A DNA stretch of 64,000 nt from Emiliania huxleyi CCMP1516 (lineage: Eukaryota; Haptophyta; Isochrysidales; Noelaerhabdaceae), in the NCBI RefSeq assembly GCF_000372725.1, contig NW_005197426.1:525411-589410 (forward strand), in the 5' to 3' direction. The notes under the pieces are model-generated. The model was not told the DNA's origin. It saw nothing but the letters and a program-made list of their open reading frames with translations, and did not search any database. Numbering within the stretch: position 1 is the first letter of the stretch; every line of letters starts with the position of its first letter. This document shows positions 22,201-34,800 of this stretch, piece by piece. The translations under genes and the position numbers were made by a program.

Positions 22201-25200
22201 GCCGCAGTTCGCCTTGAGGCTGCCCACGCAGAGCGGCGGCGACGGCGCGCGCGCAGCCAGCACCGCCGCCGTCAGCGAGCGCACCTCGATCGGGTCGCCG
22301 AGCGGCGTGCCTGTGCCGTGCGCCTCGTAGGCCGAGAGGGCGGCGGGCTCGACGCCTCCGTCGGCGAGGGCGGCCCGCAGCAGCGCCTGCTGCGCCTGCC
22401 CGTTGGGCGCGGTGAGGCTCGCGCTCTTGCCGTCCTGCCGCACGCAGCTGCCGAGGAGGGAGAGCTCTAAGAAGCCGCTGCTCTCTTCGCGCATCGCAAG
22501 CACCGCCGCGCAGCACCCCTCGCCGCGAGCGTACCCGTCCGCCGCAGCGTCAAAGGTGTGGCAGCGGCCGGTCGGCGACGTCATGCCGGCAACCGCAAAC
22601 GAGAAGCCGACAACGGGCAGCAGCATCAGGTTCACGCCGACCGAGAGGGCGGGGGAGCACTCGTCCAGCTGCAGGGCTCGCAGCGCGGCGTGGTTGGCGA
22701 CCAGCGCCGCCGAGCAGGCGGTGTCGTACGAGACGCACGGGCCCTGCAGACCGAGCACAAACGAGAGGCGGCCGGCCGCGACCGACATCGCCCCGCCTGT
22801 GGCGGCGTACACGCTCTTGCCGGCTGCAGACTGCGCCGCGACGCTCTGCCAGTCGTTGGCGGCGATGCCGAGAAAGACGCCCGCCAGGCTGCCGCCCAGC
22901 GCCGCCTTGTCCATGCCCGCGCCGTGCAAGGCCTCGTAGCCTCGCTCGAGGAGCAGCCGCTGCTGCGGGTCGACGGCGGCCGCCTCGGCGGGCGAGACGC
23001 CGAAGCGAGCATTGTCGAAGAGGTCGGCGCCGCTCAGGAAGCCGCCGTGCCGCACTCGCTGGCCGACGACCTGGTCCACGCCAGCCAAAGCAGCCTCCAC
23101 CGACCACCGCTCCGGCGGCACCTCGCCAATGCCGTCGCTGCTCGCAGCGGCGATTTGGCGCAGCTGCGACAGCGTCGCGATGCCGCTCGGCAGGCTGGCG
23201 GCGAGACTGAGCGCCCAAGCCTGGCCACCGCTATGGGCGGCCGCTTGAGCCGCTGGGCCGCCTGCAGCTCTGCCTCCTTCGGCCGCGTCCGCCGCCTGCT
23301 CCTTCAAGTAGCCCGCGAGCTGGCGCGCCGTCGGGTAGTCGAAGACGAGCGTCGACGGCAGCGCCGCGCCCGACATCGACCGCAGCTGGTTGCCGAGCTC
23401 GACCGCGCCGAGCGAGTCGAGCCCCGACTCCATCAGCGGCGCGTCGGCGTCCGCCTCTGCACCCGCCGTCGCCTTGACCACTTGCAGGATCGCCTCGAGC
23501 GTCACCGCCCGCACCTCGCCTTGCGCATCACGAGAGACGGCAGCCGCGCCAGCCGCCCTCCGGCCCGAATAGCTGACGAGCAGCGGCGGCACCTCTGGCA
23601 TCGCGCCGAGGAACTTGCCCCAAGTGAGCACCACCAGGCTCATCACGCCGGAGACAGCAGGCTGCAGCGTTGCCTGGAGGGCGAGCGCGCCCTGCTCCAA
23701 GCTGATGAGGCCGATACCGCTGGCCTGGAGGCGAGCGTTGATCGACTCGTCCGCCGCCATGCCGACGGCCGCCCACGGGCCCCACTGCACCGACGTCGCG
23801 TTTATGGCGCGAACGCGCCGGCAGGCGCCGAGCGCGTCGAGCATGCCGTTGGCGGCGGCGTAGTTGGACTGGCCGCCCGCGCCGATCAGCGCGGCGATGG
23901 ACGAGAAAAGCACGCACGTGTCGAGCGGCGTCGTGGCGGCCGCCCGCTGCAGCGCCCACGCGCCGGCAACCTTGGGCGCGAAGACGCGCTTGATGGTCGA
24001 AGCGTTCTGGCCGCGCAGCAGCCCGTCCGACAGCACGCCCGCCGCGTGCCACACGCCCGCCAGCGGGCTGCCCTTGGCCACGATGGCGCCAACCATGCGA
24101 GCCGAGTCCACCAGCTCGGCCGCGTCGCACTTGACCACGCTGAAGCTGCACTCGGCGATCTTCTTGAGCTTCTCGCCGTCCGCGGGGGCGACCTTGCCGC
24201 CGCGGGCCGCGAGCACCACCGAAGAGGCGCCGCTCTCGCCGAGCCACCTGCCCGTGACCAGGCCAAGGCCGCCCGTGCCGCCAGAGAGCAGGTGGGCGCC
24301 GCGTGGCGGCGTCGGGGCCGTCTTCGGGATGCGCACCACCACCTTGCCCGTGTTGGTGCCGCTCTGGAGCGTGCGGAAGGCGGCCAGGACGTCCCTTTCC
24401 AGGTCGAAGAGCTCCATGGGCAGGCCGTGGAGCACGAACGCATCTGCGCGCGCCGTGAGTGTCCGCAACGTGCCGCACATCCACCACGGCGTCTGGTCAA
24501 TCGTCGAGTCGAGCGCGATCATCGTGAAATCGTTGGAGCACGCCGCCTCGTGCCGCTCGTAGCTCCACACCGCCCGCTTGCCGATCTCGCAGAGCGCGCC
24601 GTCCTGCCGCAGCAGCGCGAAGGTGCACGCGATGAAGTCCGCAGACAGGCTGTTGAGCGAGAAGCGCAGCCGGCGGGAGCCGAGCAGCTTCGACGCGCCG
24701 AGCGCAAAGGCGCTGCCGTCGCGTGAGCTGAGCGTGCGGCCGGCGAGGCCCATCTTGTGCAGGTAGAAGTGCTTGTACGGCCGGCCGACGTTCGCCATCG
24801 CGCGGTTGCCGATGAAGAGGCAGTACTCTTGCGAGGTCAGGCCGACGCCACCGGCGCCGGCGTGCAGAAGCACGTCGTGGCCAGCCGCCGGCCGGGCCGC
24901 GAGCAGCGACATGTGCACCGTGCTCCACGTCGTCGGCAGAGTGCACGCCTGATCGAACGAGAGCGAGTCTGTGATGGCCGCCATCAGGCGCGCGTCGGAC
25001 TTGGACAGAGACGCGAGCGCAGCGATGCCGTGCCCGAGCGCCGCGTCGCCAACCGACAAGTGACCGACGCCGCCCCCAGTGGCAGCGACGTGGGCGGCGC
25101 AGTCGCCGCCGGGCGGGCCCGGGTCGCCAGGGTAGGCGCCGAGCACGTTGAGCACGTCGCGGAAGTTGAGGCCGACCGCGCCGACGCGCAGCCTGACCTC

Positions 25201-28200
25201 ACCGTGCGCTGGCTCCGACTCGTCGCCCTCCTGCGGCACCAGCCTCAGGTTGCTTATCGCCCCTCTCGCGTCGAAGTGGAGCCGGATCGGACCGCCCAGC
25301 GAGCCGGCCGCCTCGGTCAGGCGCGGCACGCGCTGGCTCGAGCCGTTGAAGGCCACCTCGGGCTCGGGCGTGCCGTTGTAGCCGAGGCCGAGCTTGCCGG
25401 CCAGCTTCGACACCGCTGCCAGCTCGGCCGTGCCCGGCCGAAGCACGTCCAGGTCGATGATCGGCAGGCGCGACGCCGGCGCCTCGGCGCGCGCTGAGCG
25501 GGCCAGGCCCAGCAGCCCGGCGTGGCTCGAGGCTCCGGCCGCCGTCGGGCGGGCGGCGAGGGTGCAAGAGGTCAGCATCCACACCGGCGCCGATGCCGCG
25601 GCCAACGTGTGCGCTCGGGCGGCGACAAAGGAAGAGGCGAGACCGGCGAGAGCGTCAGAGGCGAGGGCGCCGCCGGCGAGGCTGGTGGCTAGGAGCAGGG
25701 AGGAGGGCGGTGGCCTCGATATTGGTGCGCCGCTTGCAGCTGCGCCGCCGCGCTTCACAGAAGGCGCCGCGTGCACCACCAGCGCGGCCGGCGCAGCCTC
25801 GAACGCCTCAGCGCTCCTCTCCCACGAGGTGACGTACAGGTGCGTCGCCCTCGCCGCCGGCGCAGCCCCCAACGACGCCTTGAGCGCACGCGACTCGAAG
25901 CCGGCCAGGCGCACGCCCGCCGAGGCGGCGCCGCTGGCGATGACCACCCCGACCGCCCCGACGCCCTCCCGCTCCGCCACCGGCCACGCCGTGCCGCTCG
26001 CATCCGCCAGCGCCGCCTCGCCCACAGAGAAGGGCAGCCGCGTCTCGCCCTCCGCCGTCAAGGCGAGCAGCGAGGACAGGTGCAGCGAGCCGTCGAGGTC
26101 GGCCGGGTGGACGCGAGTGCCCTCCTTGCGCGAGCGGCGGCACAGCCGGCCGACGGCGGCGCCGGCGGCGCGCGAGACGGCCGCCAGCTCGAGCGTGCGG
26201 TACCGAGGGCCGTACTCGAGGCCGACCGAGCGGAGCAGCGAGTAGAGCGAGGCGGCGTCGACCGCCTCGCCGCACGAGGCGCGAGCCGCGGCGAGCGAGA
26301 GGCCAAGGAGCGGACCCGACGCGGCCGACGCGTCGCCGGCGCAGTGAGCCGTCGACGTGTCGCCGCCTCCCTCGTAGGTCACCTCGAACCGGTCCTCGAT
26401 CACGCCCACCCGCACCCGCGCCTCGCTCAGGCCGCCGTCGAGCACGAGCGGCTGCAGGAAGAGGACGCGCCGCAGCGACGCGCCTCCGCCGCCGCCGGAG
26501 AGGGCGACGCACGCCGCGCGAGCCATCTCGAGGTAGGCGGCGGCGGGGAAGACGACGCGGCCCCGCACGACGTGGTCGGCGACGAGGGCGAGGAGGGGCC
26601 CGCTGGCCGGCGAGGAGAAGGCGTCGGCCTGCCGCCCTTCGGCGTCCGCCTCTCGCCGCTGGAGGAGCGGGTGGGGCGCCTCGCGCCACGCGTAGCGGCG
26701 GCGGGCGTAGGCGAGCGGCGGCGAGCTGCTGGTGCTGAGGGAGGGCGCCGCCGCCTCGAGCACAGCGTGGGCGATCGTACCGCTGTACCCAAACGAGCTC
26801 ACGCCGCCCCTCCCGCCCGCCGCGGCATCCAGCCCCCGCGCCAGCTGCGTCGGCAGCGCGCACGCCACGCCCTCCACCGCAGAGCCGACGTGCGGGTTGA
26901 TGCGCCGCAGCTGCGCGTTGGGCGGCGCTCGCGCCTCGAGCAGCCCCGCCGCCAGCCGGAGCAGCCCCGCCAGCCCCGCCGCAGGCTCGGCGTGGCCGCA
27001 GTTCGCCTTGAGGCTGCCCACGCAGAGCGGCGGCGACGGCGCGCGCGCAGACAGCACCGCCGCCGCCAGCGAGCGCACCTCGATCGGGTCGCCGAGCGGC
27101 GTGCCGGTGCCGTGCGCCTCGTAGCACGAGAGGGCGGCGGGCTCGACGCCTCCGTCGGCGAGGGCGGCCCGCAGCAGCGCCTGCTGCGCCTGCCCGTTGG
27201 GCGCGGTGAGGCTCGCGCTCTTGCCGTCCTGCCGCACGCAGCTGCCGAGGAGGGAGAGCCCGGAGCTGCTGCTCTCTCTGTCCATCGCCAGCACCGCCGC
27301 GCAGCACGCCTCGCCGCGAACGTACCCGTCCGCCGCAGCGTCAAAGGTGTGGCAGCGGCCGGTCGGCGACGTCATGCCGGCAACCGCAAACGAGAAGCCG
27401 ACAACGGGCAGCAGCATCAGGTTCACGCCGACCGAGAGGGCGGGGGAGCACTCGTCCAGCTGCAGGGCTCGCAGCGCGGCGTGGGTGGCGACCAGCGCCG
27501 CCGAGCAGGCGGTGTCGTACGAGACGCACGGGCCCTGCAGACCGAGCACAAACGAGAGGCGGCCGGCCGCGACCGACATCGACCCGCCGGTGGCGGCGTA
27601 CACGCTCCTGCCGATGGGAGACTGCGCCGCGACGCTCTGCCAATCGTTGGCGGCGATGCCGAGAAAGACGCCCGCCAGGCTGCCGCCCAGCGCCGCCTTG
27701 TCCATGCCCGCGCCGTGCAAGGCCTCGTAGCCTCGCTCGAGGAGCATCCGCTGCTGCGGGTCGACGGCGGCCGCCTCGGCGGGCGAGACGCCGAAGCGAG
27801 CATTGTCGAAGAGGTCGGCGCCGCTCAGGAAGCCGCCGTGCCGCACTCGCTGGCCGACGACCTGGTCCACGCCAGCCAAAGCAGCCTCCACCAACCACCG
27901 CTCCGGCGGCACCTCGGCAATGCCGTCGCTGCTCGCAGCGGCCAGGTGGCGCAGCTGCGACAGCGTCGCGATGCCGCTCGGCAGGCTGGCGGCGAGGCTG
28001 AGCGCCCAAGCCTGGCCACCGCTATGGGCGGCCGCTTGAGCCGCTGGGCCGCCTGCAGCCCTGCCTCCTTCGGCCGCGTCCTTCACTTGCTCCTTCAAGT
28101 AGCCCGCCAGCTGGCGCGCCGTCGGGTAGTCGAAGACGAGCGTCGACGGCAGCGCCGCGCCCGACATCGACCGAAGCTGGTTGCCGAGCTCGACCGCGCC

Positions 28201-31200
28201 GAGCGAGTCGAGCCCCGACTCCATCAGCGGCGCGTCGGCGTCCGCCTCTGTACCCGCCGTCGCCTTGACCACCTGCAGGATCGCCTCGAGCGTCACCGCC
28301 CGCACCTCGCCTTGCGCATCACGAGAGACGGCAGCCGCGCCAGCCGCCCTCCGGCCTGAGTAGCTGACGAGCAGCGGCGGCACCTCTGGCATCGCGCCGA
28401 GGAACTTGCTCCAAGTGAGCACCACCAGGCTCATCACGCCAGACACGGCAGGCTGCAGCGTGGCCTGGAGGGCGAGCGTGCCCTGCTCCAGGCTGATGAG
28501 GCCGAGGCCGCCGGCCTGGAGGCGAGCGTTGATCGACTCGTCCGCCGCCATGCCGACGGCCGCCCACGGGCCCCACTGCACCGACGTCGCGTTCATGGCG
28601 CGAACGCGCCGGCAGGCGCCGAGCGCGTCGAGCATGCCGTTGGCGGCGGCGTAGTTGGACTGGCCGCCCCCGCCGATCAGCGCGGCGATGGACGAGAAGA
28701 GCACGCACGTGTCGAGCGGCGTCGTGGCGGCCGCCCGCTGCAGCGCCCACGCGCCGGCAACCTTGGGCGCAAAGACGCGCTTGATTGTCGAAGCGTTCTG
28801 GCCGCGCAGCAGCCCGTCCGACAGCACGCCCGCCGCGTGCCACACGCCCGCCAGCGGGCTGCCCTTGGCCACGACGGCGCCAACCACGCGAGCCGTGTCC
28901 GTCAGCTCGGCCGCGTCGCACTTGACCACGCTGAAGCTGCACTCGGCGATCTTCTTGAGCTTCTCGCCGTCCGCGGGGGCGACCTTGCCGCCGCGGGCCG
29001 CGAGCACCACCGAAGAGGCGCCGCTCTCGCCGAGCCACCTTCCCGTGACCAGGCCGAGGCCGCCCGTGCCGCCAGAGAGCAGATGGGCCCCGCGTGGCGG
29101 CGTCGGGGCCGTCTTCGGGATGCGCACCACCACCTTGCCCGTGTTGGTGCCGCTCTGCAGCGTGCGGAAGGCGGCCAGGACGTCCCTCTCGAGGTCGAAG
29201 AGCTGCATGGGCAGGCCGTGGAGCACGGAGGCATCCGCACGCGCCGACAGCGTCCGCAGCGTGCCGCACATCCACCACGGCGTCTGCTCAATCGTCGAGT
29301 CGAGCGCGATCATCGTGAAATCGTTGGAGCACGCCGCCTCGTGCCGCTCGTAGCTCCACACCGCCCGCTTGCCGATCTCGCAGAGCGCGCCGTCCTGCCG
29401 CAGCAGCGCGAAGGTGCACGCGATGAAGTCCGCAGACAGGCTGTTGAGCGAGAAGCGCAGCCGGCCGGAGCCGAGCAGCTTCGACGCGCCGAGCGCAAAG
29501 GCGCTGCCGTCGCGCGAGCTGAGCGTGCGGCCGGCGAGGCCCATCTTGTGCAGGTAGAAGTGCTTGTACGGCCGGCCGACGTTCGCCATCGCGCGGTTGC
29601 CGATGAAGTAGCAGTACTCTTGCGAGGTCAGGCCGACACCACCAGCGCCGGCGTGCAGCAGCACGTCGTGGCCAGCCGCCGGCCGGGCCGCGAGCAGCGA
29701 CATGTGCACCGTGCTCCACGTCGTCGGCAGAGTGCACGCCTCCTCGAACGAGAGCGAGTCGGTGATGGCCGCCATCAGGCGCGCGTCGGACTTGGACAGA
29801 GACGCGAGCGCAGCGATGCCGTGCCCGAGCGCCGCGTCGCCAACCGACAAGTGACCGACGCCGCCCCCAGTGGCAGCGACGTGGGCGGCGCAGTCGCCGC
29901 CGGGCGGGCCCGGGTCGCCCGGGTAGGCGCCGAGCACGTTGAGCACGTCGCGGAAGTTGAGGCCGACAGCGCCGACGCGCAGCTTGACCTCACCGTGCGC
30001 TGGCTCCGACTCGTCGCTAGACTGCGGCACCAGCCTCAGGTTGCTCACCGCCCCTCTCGCGTCAAAGTGAAGCCGGATCGGGCCGCCCAGCGAGCCGGCC
30101 GCCTCGGTCAGGCGCGGCACGCGCTGGCTCGAGCCGTCAAAGGCCACCTCGGGCTCGGGCGTGCCGTTGTAGCCGAGACCGAGCTTGCCGGCCAGCTTCG
30201 ACACCGCTGCCAGCTCGGCCGTGCCCGGCCGGAGCACGTCCAGGTCGATGATCGGCAGGCGCGACGCCGGCGCCTCGGCGCGCGCTGAGCGGGCCAGGCC
30301 CAGCAGCCCGGCGTGGCTCGAGGCTCCGGCCGCCGTGGGGCGGGCGGCGAGGGCGCAAGAGGTGAGCATCCACACCGGCGCCGATGCCGCGGTCAAGGTG
30401 TGCGCTCGGGCGGCGACAAAGGAAGAGGCGAGACCGGCGAGAGCGTCAGAGGCGAGGGCGCCGCCGGCGAGGCTGGTGGCTAGGAGCAGTGAGGAGGGCG
30501 GTGGCCTCGATATTGGTGCGCCGCTTGCAGCTGCGCCGCCGCGCTTCCCAGAAGGCGCCGAGTGCACCACCAGCGCGGCCGGGGCAGCCTCGAACGCCTC
30601 AGCGCTCCTCTCCCACGAGGTGACGTACAGGTGCGTCGCCCTCGCCGCCGACGCCTTGAGCGCACGCGACTCGAAGCCGGCCAGGCGCACGCCCGCCGAG
30701 CCGGCGCCGCTGGCGACGACCACCCCGACCGCCCCGCCGCCCTCCCGCTCCGCCACCGGCCACGCCGTGCCGCTCGCATCCGCCAGCGCCGCCTCGCCCA
30801 CAGAGAAGGGCAGCCGCGTCTCGCCCGCCCCAGCCTCGGCGAGCAGCGAGGACAGGTGCAGCGAGCCGTCGAGGTCGGCCGGGTGGACGCGAGTGCCCTC
30901 CTTGCGCGAGCGGCGGCACAGCCGGCCGACGGCGGCGCCTGCGGCGCGCGAGACGGCCGCCAGCTCGAGCGTGCGGTACCGAGGGCCGTACTCGAGGCCG
31001 ACCGAGCGGAGCAGCGAGTAGAGCGAGGCGGCGTCGACCGCCTCGCCGCACGAGGCGCGAGCCGCGGCGAGCGAGAGGCCAAGGAGCGGACCCGACGCGG
31101 CCGACGCGTCGCCGGCGCAGTGAGCCGTCGACGTGTCGCCGCCTCCCTCGTAGGTCACCTCGAACCGATCCTCGATCACACCCACCCGCACCTCGCTCAG

Positions 31201-31853
31201 GCCGCCGTCCAGCACGAGCGGCTGCAGGAAGAAGACGCGCCGCAGCGACGCGCCTCTGCCGCCGCCGGAGAGGGCGACGCAAGCCGCGCGAGCCATCTCG
31301 AGGTAGGCGGCGCCGGGGAAGACGACGCGGCCCCGCACGACGTGGTCGGCGACGAGGGCGAGGAGGGGCCCGCTGGCTGGCGAGGAGAAGGCGTCCGCCT
31401 GCCGCCCAACGGCGTCCGCCTCTCGCCGCTGGAGGAGCGGGTGGGGCGCCTCGCGCCACGCGTAGCGGCGGCGGGCGTAGGCGAGCGGCGGCGGGCTGCT
31501 CGTGCCGCGAGAGGGCGGCGCCGCCTCGAGCACGGCGTGTGCGATCGTGCCGCTGTACCCAAACGAGCTCACCCCGACCACGCCCTCCCCTCCCCCCGCC
31601 CGCCGTGCCAGCCCCTGCGTCGGCAGCGCCGTCGGCCGCGCCGCGGCGCCGAGCCGCTCGCCCACGAGCGGGTTGAGCGACCGCAGCTGCGCGTTGCCCA
31701 GCCACGTCGAGCAGCCCACCGCCGCCGCCGCCTTGGCCAGCCCAAGCAGCCCCGACACCGGCTCGGCGTGGCCCGCATTCGCCTTGTGCGTCCCGAGGCA
31801 GAGAGCCGCGCCGCCCGCGCCCCCCAGCGCCGCGGCGAGGGAGCCCGCCTCGG

Positions 31854-31884
<31 letters not shown>

Positions 31885-34800
31885 CGCCTCGACGCCAGCC
31901 ACCGCCGCCGCCTCGCTCGCCGCCTTGCCGAGCGCCGCGAGGAGCAGGGCGCGCTGCGCCGACCCGTTGGGCGCCGTCAGGCTCGCGCTGCGCCCGTCCT
32001 GCCGCACCGCGCTCCCGCGCAGCGCGAGCCCGGCCTGGCTCGCCGCCGCGCCTCGCAGCACGAGCGCGGCGGCCGCCTCGGAGCGGACGTACCCGTTGGC
32101 TCGCGCGTCGAACGTCTTGCACCGCCCGTCGACAGAGAGCATCCCCGCGGCGGCGGTCACGAAGAAGGGCAGCGGGGACAGCTTGAGGCTGACCGCGCCG
32201 GCGAGCGACAGGCCGCACTCGCCGCCAGCCGCCGCCAGCGCCGCACTGTGCAGCGCCACGAGGCCCGACCCGCAGGCCGCATCGACGCTCATGCAAGGCC
32301 CCTGCAGCCCGAGCGCAAAGGAGACGCGGCCGCAGGCGATGGAGATGGTGTCTCCAGTGACGGCGTAGGCAGAGGCGGAGGCGCCCGCCGGCCTGAGGGA
32401 GGCGAGCAGCGCCCAGTCGGGCCGCTCGATGCCGAGGAAGACGCCCGCGTCGCCGCCGAGCAGGCTCGCACGCCGCTCGCCCGCGCCGTGCAGCGCCGCG
32501 TAGCCCACCTCGAGGAAGAGCCGCTGCTGCGGGTCCATCGCCGCCGCCTCGGCGGGCGAGACGCCAAAGGAGCGGTTGTCAAAGTGCTCGACGCGGCAGA
32601 GATAGCCGCCGTGCGAGGCGGCCGCGCGCTGTTTCTCGCTCACGCCCTCGTGCTCCTCGACCGACCAGCGAGACGCGGGCGGCGCGCCGATGGCGTCGGC
32701 CGACGCGCTCAGCCCTGCCCACAGGGCGCCACGCCCGCCGCTCGACGCGGGCCAGCGAGCCACGAGGCCTTGCACGGCGAGAGCCAGCTGGGCCGACGCC
32801 GCGGTCGAGGGGGCGGCCGCGGCTGCCTCAGTCCCAAGGAGCTGCCCCACCACGTGCGCCGCGATGGCGCGCGCCGACGGCTCGTCAAAGATGAGCGTCG
32901 GCGCGAGGTCGGCGCCCGTGGCCTCTCGGAGGCGGCTCACGGCCTCTGTAGCGCCGAGCGAGTCGATGCCCGCCTCCATGAGCGGCGTGTCGGCGGTGAG
33001 GCCGCCTGCGCCGGTGAGGTCCTCCAGCACCGACAGCACGGCCGCCTCGACGTGCGGCTGGCGCGCCGCGGGAGGCAGCCGCGAGAGCGCCCTGCCCATC
33101 TCGCTCTCCACGGCTGGCACGGCGGCGGCGGCGGCGGCTGAGTGCGATGGCGCAAAGGCGGAGAGCGCCTTTGGCACGACCGGGAGCAGGCCGAGGAAGC
33201 GGCTCCAGTCGACGAGGAGCAGCATCTGCACTGCGGGGCCGGCGGCGCCGAGGGAAGCCGCCAGGGCGGGGGCAGCCTCGGCAAGGGTGATCAGGGTAAA
33301 GCCGGACGCCTGTATGCGCGCGTTGATCGACTCCTCCGCCGCCATGCCAACCTCGCCCCACGGGCCCCACTGCACCGACGAGGAGGCGAGGCCGACGGCA
33401 CGCCGCAGCGCGCTCGTGGCGTCGAGGCAGCAGTTTGCAGCTGCGTAGTTGGCCTGGCCAGCGCTGCCGAGCAGCGCCGCCACCGACGAGAAGAGCATGC
33501 ACGCGTCGAGCGGCGAGGCGGCGCTCGCTCGCTGCAGGCCCCAGCCGCCGACCGCCTTGGGAGCGTACACGCGCCGGAAGGCCTGCGCCGTCTGGGAGCG
33601 GAGCAGGCCGTCTGCTAGCACGCCCGCCGCGTGCCACACGCCAGCGAGCCGCGCCCCATCGCCGCCAGCAGACGCCCTAGCAACGAGGCGCCGCACCTCC
33701 GCCTCCTCGGCCGCATCGCACGCCGCAGCCCGCACGGCGCAGCCAGCCAGCGAGGCGAGGCGAGCGCCCTCTGCCGGCGCCACCCACCCGCCCCGAGAGG
33801 CGAGGACCAAGCCCGCCGCCCCTCGATCGCCGAGCCACTCGGCGACGAGCAGGCCGACGCCGCCCGTGCCGCCCGTCAGCAGCTGGAGGCCGCCCACGCC
33901 GCTCGAGCCCTCTGGAAGCGCGTCGAGGCGGCTCAGCCGCGGCACCCTCGCCCCGCCATTGCCAGCCACGGCCTCCGGCTCGGTCGGCGGCAGCGCCGAG
34001 GCCACCGCCACCAGCTCCGCCGCCGAGAGCCCGGCGCCGTCGACGTGCGAGAGGCTGCTGCCCGGCGCCTCGGCTCTCGCCGTGCGGGCGAGGCCGAGGA
34101 GGCCGGCGTGCGAGGGGCACACGCGTGCGGCGGCGCTGCAAGGCTGCGATCCGCCACTGCTGAGCAGCCACGCAGGGAGAGGCTGCGAGGCAGGCTGCGA
34201 GAGCACGAAGCGGAGGGCCGCCTCGACCGCAGGCAGCGCCGAGGCCTTGGAGGCTGTCGCGAGCGCGCCGGCGGCGGCGCCGGCCTCGAGCGGGAGAGGC
34301 GCGGTTGGGAGCGAGATGACCGGCCTGGCGCGGGCGCCGAGGACGAGCGTGGGCAGTGCTGCAGCCGGAGCAGCGACGAGCGGGACGAACTCGGTGACGT
34401 AGCTGTGAGAGCTAGCAGCAGCCTCTACGCTCGCAGCAGCCGCCTCGGCGCTTGGAGCAGCCTCGCGCCACGCGAAGCGGCGTCGCTTGTAGCGAAGCGG
34501 AGACGTCGCGGCACCGTTGGGGCTACTGAGAGGGGCCCGCGCATCGAGCACAGCGTGGGCGATCGTGCCGCTGTACCCAAACGAGCTCACGCCGCCCCTC
34601 CCGCCCGCCGCGCCATCCAGCCCTCGCGCCAGCTGCGTCGGCAGCGCGCACGCCACGCCCTCCACCGCAGAGCCGACGTGCGGGTTGATGCGCCGCAGCT
34701 GCGCGTTGGGCGGCGCCCGCGCCTCGAGCAGCCCCGCCGCCAGCCGAAGCAGCCCCGCCAGCCCCGCCGCCGGCTCGGCGTGGCCGCAGTTCGCCTTGAG

